This document shows, piece after piece, positions 58,901-64,000 of a DNA stretch of 64,000 bases. Under the pieces are notes generated by a model. That model was not told the origin of the DNA. It saw only the letters and a program-made list of their open reading frames with translations, and did no database searches. Within the stretch, counting starts at the first letter, position 1. Each line of letters opens with the position of its first letter. The DNA is from Dermatemys mawii (lineage: Eukaryota > Chordata > Testudines > Dermatemydidae), in NCBI GenBank assembly GCA_007922305.1, contig ML677334.1, forward strand, positions 23,729,074 through 23,793,073. The letters run 5' to 3'. The position numbers and the translations under genes are program-made.

Positions 58901-61734
58901 AATGGATGGTGATGTTCCCCACAGGGGGAGGGGGATGTTCCAACCTTTCTACTAAGTAGAGTTGGAGAAAAAGTAGTGCTGACCACAGCTAAAGTCCTAA
59001 TATCTAGGAGTAACATAAGTGTGAGCAGAAAAAAATTGGAAGAAAATGAAATATTATATCATAACAAGGAAATGAACCTGGAATAGAAATTGGGCAAATT
59101 AAGATATACTTTGCCTTATTCAGCCTTAGACATTTCTCACTCCAAACTGGTTTGTATTTGGACATGAAGCTGCTATACAGATATTGTATACAACTGCTGT
59201 AGCATACTATGTGTTATGGGGGGAAAGTAAGGAAAGAGTAAAGATTATGCATACCTTGTGCTTCTCTTGAGACTTCAGGAACTGGGAAAAGATTTTTCTC
59301 TCCACTGAATGATGTCCTAGCTGTTAAAGTTGTACCATCTCTAGCATCAACATAGTACTCTGTTGGGAAAACGTGTTTCTCTCCGTCTGGGTAATAACCC
59401 GAAGATGTTGACTCGTAATATCCAGCTGTGGTTTCCTCTGGGTAATATCTACCAGTGTAGTCTGTGAGGTAAGCGATGCTTGTGGATGTCATCCTGAAAT
59501 TATCTGTTGATTTATAGCCACCATACGATGTACTTCCTAATTCAGGCAAATAAGGGTATGATTCTGCCACTATTTTCCTAGAGGTGTCTTCATCACCTAA
59601 TACATTTTTGAGATACCAATAATAATAAAACATTAATCACATGCACAGGCTCAATAAAGCCCTTTTTATACTAAGGCCCAGATCCTAGCTCTCATTGGTA
59701 TCAGTGGGAATTAGGCACCTAGCTCTCTCTCTAGAGATCTAGGTCTAAATTCTCAGTCCGATGCTTTTGGGTATAGCCATAACTATGTCAATGATAAAGA
59801 TGGTTCTAGCCAACCACATCACCAGTCTGAGGTTTTTCAAAAGCAAACAGTGATCTGAATAAATATAGGGAGGCTAACAACAAACAGTTTAAAACCCCAC
59901 AATTAGCAATCTGATTGTTCTTTCCAGCAAGTTTATATTTATTTTCTATTTGTTGAGCTGCTTCGGTGGCAACTGAGCCACCACAGATATTATCATAGCT
60001 GTTTCTGACTTGTATTGGAACATAACTGAGGACACTAAATCTCTCTCAGGCCTGGTCTATACTGAAAAAGTTATATAGGTATAGCTATGTCAATCAGAGG
60101 CATGAAAAATCCTCACGCCTGACTGAAGTACCCATTCTGACGTAGCTGCATCCACACTGGGGGTTATGTTGATGGAAGACGGATTGTGTCAACATAGCTA
60201 ATGTCATTTGAGGAGATAGTGTTCCTACACTGCATCTACATGACTGGACTATGCTGCCATAATTATGCTGCTATAATTTCATAAGTGTAAACATACCTTA
60301 GCCACTTTGAGCTTGAATTTTAAAATTAGTCACATTTATGTATACAAACACAGGCATTCGGTTGCAGGCCTAAACACTACTGTAAATTGGACTTATGAAG
60401 TAGTCATCAACATCTGAGTAGTCAGCTTGTTCCTATTTCATTGATATGTTAGTATATGAGGTCTGAGAACAAACTAAAGGCTTGCGTTTTGCTTTTAGGT
60501 GTAGTGCGTTCTTTTGTGTATTATTTCTATTGGAAATTGGATAAACTCTAAATGCTAGCAATGGTTTTATTTTAATGTCTAATCTATTTGCATGTAAATA
60601 GCATTTTGTTGCATAGACATAGGAATTTATTTACTCATAGGGAATACTGTATAGCTTGTCTTACTATCGGACCCAATCCTTCAGTCTCCCAGTGGGTATT
60701 CCAGAACTGCAGGATTGGGAGAATCATACAATCATAGAACTCGAAGGGACCTCAAGAGGTCATCTAGTCTAATCCTCTGCATTCATGGCAGGACTAAGTA
60801 TTATCTAGACCATCCTTGACCAGTGTTTGTCCAACCTGCTCTTAAAAATCCCCAATGATGGAGATTCCACAGTCTCCTTAGGCAATTTATTCCAGCTAGA
60901 AGTTTTTCCTAATGTCCAATCTAGACTGCCCCTGCTGCAATTGAAGCCCATTGCTTCTTGTCCTACCCTCAGAGGCTAAGAAGAACAATTTTTCTCCCTC
61001 CTCCTTGTAACAACTTTTATGTACTTGAAAATGGGTTTATAGCTCACACTAGGTAAGTCTCCAGTGCAATTAAATACCCTTGGCTGATCCATGTCAGCTG
61101 ACTTGGACTTACAGAGCTCAGGCTGTTAGGTTGTAAAGCCTCAGTATAGGCTGAAGCCCAGGATCTGGACACCATGATACAGGGTGGGTTGCAGAGCCTG
61201 GGCTCCAGCCTGAACCCAAATGTCTACATTACAATTTTGCAGTCAAAGCCCAACAAGCCTGAGTCAGCTGACATGAGCCAGCTGCAGGTGTTTATTTACA
61301 GTGTAGACATAGACTCAGTCACACAAACTAATCTTGCATCAGCCCCTTTCATGCTACTTTTCTATTATTTTTATCTACAGATGTTGTTGTGCTTTCTCCA
61401 ATTAATCTGTGAGTATTTAAATAATTGGCGTTTACCAGCTCATGGTAATTTTTCAGCACTGTGCTCATCACTGAATTTTAAATAGCTCATCAAAGAACCA
61501 AATGAAAAGGTGTCATCAAGGTCATTGGCAATCATTCTGGTAAAATATTTACCTTTTCATCATTTGTTTTTGGAGAAGTTAATTGATTTATCAGCTTGTA
61601 CCTGAATGGTATCCAGAGTGCTCTTGTCCATTAACAACAAAGAACTGCCCAGCAAGAAAGACACAGACAAGTACCCATGTCCCAGCTGTGTTCCACGACA
61701 CAGATGTAATCTGGCAGAAAGAATCGGGAAACAT
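34786..61734 (-). CDS. FACIT collagen alpha chain, COL9A1-like, type unassigned
   Basis: 28 coding exons on the - strand, all with AG acceptors and GT donors except one GC donor. Phases fit to 2688 nt = 895 residues plus TAA. Layout: signal peptide 1-36; Tyr-rich segment about 45-158; TSPN/laminin-G-like domain about 160-355 ([40 protein letters not shown]); short CNC linker; triple helix 380-718 (339 residues); NC2 719-759 with three Cys; second helix 760-868 with the two FACIT imperfections (GTG and GHPAV); junction LCEATDC (C-x4-C); NC1 ending KGPSV. Most helix exons are multiples of 9 nt, many 54. FACIT chains trimerise through these Cys and coat fibrillar collagens. The helix length equals that of COL2 in type IX collagen, whose human alpha-1 is 921 residues, but COL3-NC3 is absent. 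Not COL9A1 itself, which lies elsewhere. It could be listed in databases as COL9A1-like. Confidence 0.9.
36284..36361 (-). CDS. FACIT exon 27 (COL1)
   Basis: Split Gly, [20 protein letters not shown], then LQGFR and a split Gly. It contains the one-residue-short triplet (GT) that is the first FACIT COL1 imperfection. Acceptor CCATGTAG, donor GTAAAT. Confidence 0.9.
36462..36552 (-). CDS. FACIT exon 26 (COL1)
   Basis: 30 codons plus one base: [19 protein letters not shown] through GAAGER. Perfect GXY. Acceptor TTTCATAG, donor GTAGGG. Confidence 0.9.
37020..38480 (+). mobile_element. LTR-type endogenous element with nested MITE
   Basis: Has a TATA-like GGATATAAAAGACC near 37527, an AATAAG-type signal in TTATTAATAAGTC near 37770, and GATATTTGGGTAAGATCTGA, the same order as the LTRs at 29350 and 55560. 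About 37862-38115 appears to be a separate palindromic insert (GTCGAACTAAGGTACTTTGA against TACGTACCTTAGTTCAAA). No viral coding frame. Limits approximate. Confidence 0.55.
38699..38875 (-). CDS. FACIT exon 25 (NC2 linker)
   Basis: 59 codons: GPG, then the non-collagenous [20 protein letters not shown], then [18 protein letters not shown] and TLI, returning to [15 protein letters not shown]. Three Cys (one early, then CARAC) can cross-link chains. It is comparable to the COL9 NC2 but longer (41 residues). Confidence 0.93.
39185..39935 (+). repeat. GC-rich dispersed repeat, LTR-like
   Basis: Contains CTGGCCCTTATAAGAGGGC, a TATA-like core, with purine-rich GGAGCTGGGGAGCTCC words. Its style resembles the repeat at 45100. 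Class uncertain. Confidence 0.35.
40242..40388 (-). CDS. FACIT exon 24 (helix)
   Basis: 49 codons: starts with Q completing a triplet (GQ|Q), then [19 protein letters not shown] through [13 protein letters not shown] to GSWGPE. It carries a Cys in the Y position (GEC). Donor GTATGT. Confidence 0.94.
41851..41883 (-). CDS. FACIT exon 23 (helix)
   Basis: 33 nt, [11 protein letters not shown]. It ends mid-triplet at a codon boundary and the triplet completes in exon 24. Acceptor CTGACAG, donor GTATGT. Confidence 0.88.
41990..42034 (-). CDS. FACIT exon 22 (helix)
   Basis: 45 nt, [15 protein letters not shown], perfect triplets with a Cys (GSC). Acceptor CTTTACAG, donor GTACAG. Confidence 0.9.
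42258..42455 (+). repeat. MIR-like SINE
   Basis: Typical order: TGGTTAGAGGACAG, GGGACTGGGAATCAGGACTC, TTGTTCTGCCACTACCTTGC, GGGAAAGTCACAACCTC, CATCTGTAACTGGG. Good preservation, + strand, inside a collagen intron. Confidence 0.75.
43005..43040 (-). CDS. FACIT exon 21 (helix)
   Basis: 36 nt, [12 protein letters not shown]. Acceptor TCCCACAG, donor GTATGG. Confidence 0.88.
43131..43202 (-). CDS. FACIT exon 20 (helix)
   Basis: 72 nt, [19 protein letters not shown] to GQK, perfect GXY. Acceptor TTTTCCAG, donor GTAAAG. Confidence 0.9.
43364..43417 (-). CDS. FACIT exon 19 (helix)
   Basis: 54 nt, [18 protein letters not shown], perfect GXY. Acceptor CTTTGCAG, donor GTAAGG. Confidence 0.91.
43843..43896 (-). 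CDS. FACIT exon 18 (helix)
   Basis: 54 nt, [18 protein letters not shown], perfect GXY. The donor GTTAAA is weak, but exon size and phase fit. Confidence 0.86.
43979..44032 (-). CDS. FACIT exon 17 (helix)
   Basis: 54 nt, [18 protein letters not shown], perfect GXY. Acceptor ATCTTCAG, donor GTAAGA. Confidence 0.91.
44759..44803 (-). CDS. FACIT exon 16 (helix)
   Basis: 45 nt, [15 protein letters not shown], perfect GXY. Acceptor CCACTCAG, donor GTATAA. Confidence 0.9.
45100..45790 (+). repeat. Dispersed repeat, LTR-like
   Basis: Contains GGTTTATATAAAAAGGCTGG (TATA-like) followed by AAATAAAGCTGCAGGGTGAG. Similar in style to 39185-39935. No coding frame. Class uncertain. Confidence 0.4.
46475..46528 (-). 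CDS. FACIT exon 15 (helix, Gly replaced)
   Basis: 54 nt, [18 protein letters not shown]. The fifth triplet is REQ, with AGA at 46490-46492 where a Gly codon is expected. Acceptor TATCCCAG, donor GTAAAT. Confidence 0.86.
47460..47580 (+). repeat. 3' tail of a non-LTR retroelement
   Basis: Familiar reptilian LINE/SINE tail wording: TCCAATAAAAGATATTACCT, CCTTGTCTCTCTAATATACT, GGGACCAACATGGCTGCAAC. Assigned from memory. Confidence 0.5.
47630..48375. mobile_element. hAT-type non-autonomous element with perfect 8-bp target duplication
   Basis: Ends CAGGGCTGGTGCAAGG and GTTACACCGGCCCTG are inverted repeats. GGTACGGC flanks both sides (47622-47629 and 48376-48383). The interior carries an inverted repeat hairpin at 48294-48322. 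No transposase. It is inserted into an older GC-rich repeat that continues to about 49140. Confidence 0.9.
48376..49140. repeat. GC-rich dispersed repeat split by the hAT element
   Basis: Recurring internal words such as GGTCCTGCCAGTACGGACC, CTGCCAGTAGGGTCCATACC and GCAGCACTTTAA suggest a degenerate internally repetitive element. Its left end is at about 47614, before the insertion. The frames within are chance. Confidence 0.5.
49399..49452 (-). CDS. FACIT exon 14 (helix, two Gly replaced)
   Basis: 54 nt, [18 protein letters not shown]. The last two triplets lack Gly: AGG (Arg) at 49414-49416 and GAA (Glu) at 49405-49407. Acceptor TGGAGTAG, donor GTAATT. Confidence 0.85.
51225..51585 (+). 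mobile_element. CR1 LINE 3' end
   Basis: Sense 3' end: AGGAGGGACCTGATGACAGT, then GGGATGGACCAGATGACCTC, ending TTCCAGCCCTACATTTCTAT and GATATAATGA. Truncated, no coding capacity. Confidence 0.85.
51903..51956 (-). CDS. FACIT exon 13 (helix, Gly replaced)
   Basis: 54 nt, [18 protein letters not shown]. The first codon AGG (51954-51956) puts Arg where Gly is expected. Acceptor CATTTCAG, donor GTATGA. Confidence 0.85.
52047..52100 (-). CDS. FACIT exon 12 (helix, GC donor)
   Basis: 54 nt, [18 protein letters not shown], perfect GXY. The standard 54-nt size puts the donor at GCAAGC, a GC-AG intron. A GT three triplets earlier would break the phase. Acceptor CTGTCATAG. Confidence 0.8.
52262..52420 (+). 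repeat. Old dispersed repeat, class uncertain
   Basis: Contains GTGTGCTAGGCTCTAAGCAA and GAGAGTTTACAGTCTAGATG, wording of an old amniote interspersed repeat. A fragment with similar words lies near 33085-33125. Confidence 0.4.
52460..52513 (-). CDS. FACIT exon 11 (helix)
   Basis: 54 nt, [18 protein letters not shown], perfect GXY. Acceptor CCCTTAG, donor GTAACA. Confidence 0.89.
52865..52918 (-). CDS. FACIT exon 10 (helix)
   Basis: 54 nt, [18 protein letters not shown], perfect GXY. Acceptor TTTGGTAG, donor GTAAGT. Confidence 0.9.
54385..54438 (-). CDS. FACIT exon 9 (helix, Gly replaced)
   Basis: 54 nt, [18 protein letters not shown]. The fourth triplet is RRR, with AGA at 54409-54411 in the Gly position. 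Acceptor TTTCCATAG, donor GTATAG. Confidence 0.85.
55177..55230 (-). CDS. FACIT exon 8 (helix, Gly replaced)
   Basis: 54 nt, [18 protein letters not shown]. The second triplet is SDQ, with AGT at 55219-55221. Acceptor CTCTGCAG, donor GTAATT. Confidence 0.87.
55560..56150 (+). mobile_element. Partial LTR, same family as 29350-30540 (copy 2, inverted)
   Basis: Aligns by eye with the reverse complement of 29350-29940: CATCTCTGCTATGAATCTG, TTTAGTTTAGTTAATAAGAA, GTATTTGGGTAAGAT, CTAAGTATTGGAATATCCAC. The 5' part is missing. No viral coding frame. Confidence 0.75.
56286..56372 (-). CDS. FACIT exon 7 (NC to helix junction)
   Basis: 29 codons: [17 protein letters not shown], then the helix start [12 protein letters not shown]. 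The three Cys (C, CNC) probably link chains N-terminal to the helix. Acceptor CCCCCAAG, donor GTAAGA. Confidence 0.92.
56495..56506 (-). CDS. FACIT exon 6 (12-nt microexon)
   Basis: Four codons, EDDR, between CCCTTACAG and GTAAGT. Phase 0 on both sides, so inclusion or skipping keeps frame. Supported only by its splice sites and acidic linker context. Confidence 0.65.
56605..56682 (-). CDS. FACIT exon 5 (end of TSPN)
   Basis: 26 codons, [20 protein letters not shown] then CEVPGV. It is the last strand of the TSPN fold and keeps the ETC motif. The usual Cys in the YCD-type motif is Ala here, and an extra Cys follows ETC. Acceptor TTCAATAG, donor GTGAGT. Confidence 0.92.
57658..58054 (-). CDS. 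FACIT exon 4 (TSPN core)
   Basis: 397 nt. Completes a split Arg, then [56 protein letters not shown] and [12 protein letters not shown] to DDVTPL. This is the laminin-G-like beta sandwich shared by FACITs and thrombospondins. Acceptor TTTTCTAG, donor GTAAGT. Confidence 0.96.
58687..58810 (-). CDS. FACIT exon 3 (start of TSPN)
   Basis: Completes a split Val, then [20 protein letters not shown] through [14 protein letters not shown] and two bases of Arg. DLLEELG is the characteristic TSPN first helix. Acceptor CCATTTTAG, donor GTGTGT. Confidence 0.92.
59255..59596 (-). CDS. FACIT exon 2 (tyrosine-rich N-terminal segment)
   Basis: 342 nt. Split Gly, then [19 protein letters not shown] through [19 protein letters not shown] and [10 protein letters not shown] to PEVSREAQ and a split Val. 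It contains 14 Tyr, several as YY pairs beside Glu or Asp, and no Cys. I know no FACIT with such a segment. The frame stays open upstream to 59633, but acceptor TGTATTAG and the phase to exon 1 set the start. Confidence 0.85.
60055..60303. mobile_element. Non-autonomous DNA transposon (MITE-like)
   Basis: AGGCCTGGTCTATACTGA at the left and AGTGTAAACATACCTTAG at the right are imperfect inverted repeats of a common reptilian miniature element. It is in collagen intron 1. Confidence 0.65.
60720..61035 (-). mobile_element. CR1 LINE 3' end
   Basis: Antisense tail ATCATAGAACTCGAAGGGAC and CTCAAGAGGTCATCTAGTCT, then TTATTCCAGCTAGAAG. Strongly 5'-truncated. In collagen intron 1. Confidence 0.88.
61095..61325. 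mobile_element. Palindromic MITE-like repeat
   Basis: The left half (GTCAGCTGACTTGGACTTAC, CTGGACACC) mirrors the right half (CTGAGTCAGCTGACATGAGC). The centre reads GAGCCTGGGCTCCAGCCTGA. The ends face outward with TGTAGACATAGA at the right. Confidence 0.6.
61602..61734 (-). CDS. FACIT exon 1 (start codon, signal peptide)
   Basis: ATG at 61732-61734, with A at -3 and an in-frame TAA at 61759-61761, which makes it the first possible start in this frame. Reads [14 protein letters not shown], then the hydrophobic [18 protein letters not shown], with probable cleavage before QEHSGYHS. It ends with one base of a split Gly that fits exon 2. Donor GTACAA. A further 5' non-coding exon cannot be excluded. 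Confidence 0.8.
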
Positions 61735-63628
61735 GATTAGAATTAAGTCAGCCACAGCTTACGGCAAAATAGGGTCTCTGTGGAGATGCTGCAACCCCTA
61801 CGCCTAGCAATTTACATTGCAGAATAGTGGACTATGTTATTAACTGAGGCAAACTGCTGTGAAGAGTAAAATAAATAAAGAAAAGATTAGTTACAAGGTA
61901 AACTTACCATTACATAATTCTTTGGTATAAAATTAAATGATTGTAATTGTTAAAATACATAAACCTTTTGTCTTTTGTGCATAAACTTGTAGATAATAAT
62001 GACAGGACTTGATCACATTAAGAAAACGTGATGTTTTGCTCCCAGTTCTACTTACACTGTTCCAAATGCACACACTTCCTCAGAGAGAATGTAAAATGCT
62101 TCACTCTACAGCACCAGGATGCATTTCTCCTTTGTTCTTCTCCTCCTGTGGCAGTCTCTGGAGCTTCAACCCATGTTAAGTTAAGCATATGCCTAAGTGC
62201 TTTCCTGAACAGGGATTCTCTCCTGAATGTAGCCAAAGCTTGAGAAATTTTGTACCACACAGTGTGTGAATGAAAAATCACATATCCAGCAAGCTACTGT
62301 GTGGCAGAAATACATGCAACAAAGAGATTGGAGTGTTAGCACAAGCCAAGTCTTGGAAGAACTGGGCCTTAATTTAAAAAATATTAACTTAACTCCATTA
62401 CATTTAATGTTATGTCTAAAAATAGTCATTTAAAAATTATCTGGAATATTTATTTTTAAAAAAGCGCACTACAATTTTCCTCTTAGATTAAGCCTGTGTT
62501 TGCCCAGTTAATTTTTCAAGGCAATTATGAAAAATGCCAAAGAAACGGGTGTCTCTAATGAAAGCGCTACTAGAAATGTAACTAGAGAGGAGGAAATGAG
62601 TAACAGTTTCTCCCAGTGTATAAGAATTATTAATCATTGAGTCTAGTCAGGAATGTGAATAAAAAGAACCAACTGCCAGTGAAGCTGGACATTCCACACT
62701 GGAAAAAAAGTATTGCGGAGGGACTTCTGCAAACACCAGTTTCACAAAAGAAGGGTTCATTGCTTTAAGGACTGGACAAATGTGTAGTTTGCTCACTCCA
62801 GCTTGTGAAACCAACAGGCAAGTGCGAAAGCTTACTTCCATTGCTGCTTTTGGCCCTGATTCAGGAAACCACTTAAGCAAGTACTTAAGTGCCCTTCCTG
62901 AACAGAGATGCTTTTGTGAGTGTATGTAAGTACAGTGGCTGTATGTAACAAGTTAAAATCCACTTCTCAGTATTGCATTTGCCATTGTTTATAAAATCTC
63001 TAATAGAATAAGGCTTCAGCTAAGACTCCATATCTGACCAGGTCGAGACAAGTGATTATAACAACTGAAAAGTAATCATCCTGTCTGCCTTTTTCTGCCT
63101 GATGTCTCAATACATACAGAAACTTTTCCAAAAAGTTGCATTTACTTATTACAACTGAGCATAAATTAAGATACAACTTAATGGGTCATTCAACACCATA
63201 ATATAGCAAAGATTATAATTTATGAAAAAATGCTCTGTACAAAAATTCTTACTAATACATTTCTGCCAGAAACATGAACTTAATTGTAATATAACATATG
63301 CCCACAATGATGCCCAGATCTTTTTCCTAGAGTGGTTACAGTTTCTTCAGAATGCAGCAAGGTATACAGGTTGTCCCTGTTGTTTCTTCATACTCAACAC
63401 TAAATTTCTTCTGTTCTTCTGCTGCCCATTCACTCTGCTTTGCTACGGAACTCTGAAATCTTTGTATTCTCAAATCTTAACTGATCTACACAATTTTGTG
63501 TCATCTACCCATTTTGCCGCTTCACTATTAACCACCCTTTCTATAACACCAGTTCTCTCACAGAATTTTAGGGACTACACAGTTAACTTTTGCTATGTTG
63601 AAAACTGACCTTCTCTTTGTTTCCTTTC
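61735..63628. other. Upstream of the collagen gene, no gene seen
   Basis: It should contain the collagen promoter (- strand), but no TATA box or CpG island stands out. AT-rich with chance frames only. Confidence 0.55.
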
Positions 63629-63636
63629 TCTTAGCA

Positions 63637-63855
63637 CAGGGGTTCTCAAACTGGGGGTTGGGACCCCTCAGGGGGTCACGAGGTTATTACATGGTGGGGT
63701 CACAAGCTGCCAGCCTCCACCCTAAGCCCCACTTTGTATCCGGCATTTATAATGGTGTTAAATATATTAAAATATTTTTAATATGTAAGGGGAGGTTGCA
63801 CTCAGAGGCTTGGTATGTGAAAGGGATCACCAATACAAAAGTTTGAGAACTATAG
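63637..63855. mobile_element. hAT-type MITE with perfect 8-bp target duplication
   Basis: Starts CAGGGGTTCTCAAAC and ends GTTTGAGAACTATAG. TCTTAGCA flanks both sides (63629-63636 and 63856-63863). No coding capacity. Confidence 0.9.
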
Positions 63856-63913
63856 TCTTAGCAAGTTTCTGTCCATGGCAGTATTTGGACTCTCACTCCA
63901 TGATTACTTAGGG

Positions 63914-64000
63914 CAGCAGTTCTCAACCAGAGGTCTGGGGTCCTCTGGGGAGAGTGTGAGCAGGTTTCAGGAGGTCTGCCAAGCAGGGCTGGTGTTAGAC
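63914..64000. mobile_element. hAT-type MITE, cut by the window end
   Basis: Begins CAGCAGTTCTCAACCAGAGG, the same terminus type as the end of the 16251-16591 element, and continues GAGCAGGTTTCAGGAGGTC to the window edge. Confidence 0.75.

Overview
This is vertebrate nuclear DNA with large introns and many interspersed repeats. The repeat content points to a turtle or close archosauromorph relative: CR1 LINE ends, hAT-type miniature elements with 8-bp target duplications, and LTR pieces of a kind I associate with turtle genomes. The species call is an inference from repeat style only. No bacterial-type operon, CRISPR array, tRNA or rRNA was seen.

Region 1-28160 (+ strand) is the 3' nine tenths of the desmoplakin gene (DSP). 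There are 19 coding exons, which I number 6 to 24 on the assumption that the human 24-exon layout is conserved. All join in frame into 2614 residues plus stop: most of the plakin domain with its SH3 fold, the complete coiled-coil rod in exon 23 and the start of exon 24, three plakin-repeat domains, and the Gly-Ser-Arg tail. The internal splice donor that makes the short-rod isoform DPII is preserved and would remove exactly 599 codons. The 3' UTR carries a hAT-like insertion and ends near a polyadenylation signal at 28137.

Region 28160-34470 is intergenic: one solo LTR (- strand), a truncated CR1 element (- strand), and no gene that I can support.

Region 34470-61734 (- strand, tail to tail with DSP) is a complete FACIT-type fibril-associated collagen gene. 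I rebuilt 28 coding exons whose splice phases all agree, giving 895 residues: signal peptide, a tyrosine-rich segment, a thrombospondin-N-terminal-like (TSPN/laminin-G) domain, a 339-residue triple helix, a Cys-containing NC2 linker, a second helix with the two usual FACIT imperfections, and a C-x4-C junction. The layout resembles type IX collagen alpha-1 without its COL3-NC3 part. I know of no such gene beside DSP in mammals. Because the other large plakin genes (DST, MACF1, PLEC) also lie near FACIT genes, this could be the fourth, mammal-lost member of an old plakin-FACIT paralogon. Six glycines in the first half of its long helix are replaced by Arg, Ser or Glu, each explicable by one G-to-A transition, and one intron has a GC donor, so its constraint deserves checking.

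Region 61735-64000 holds the presumed upstream region of the collagen gene and two hAT-like miniature elements, the last one cut by the window edge.

The two genes are not known to work together directly: desmoplakin anchors intermediate filaments at desmosomes inside cells, while FACIT collagens decorate extracellular fibrils.
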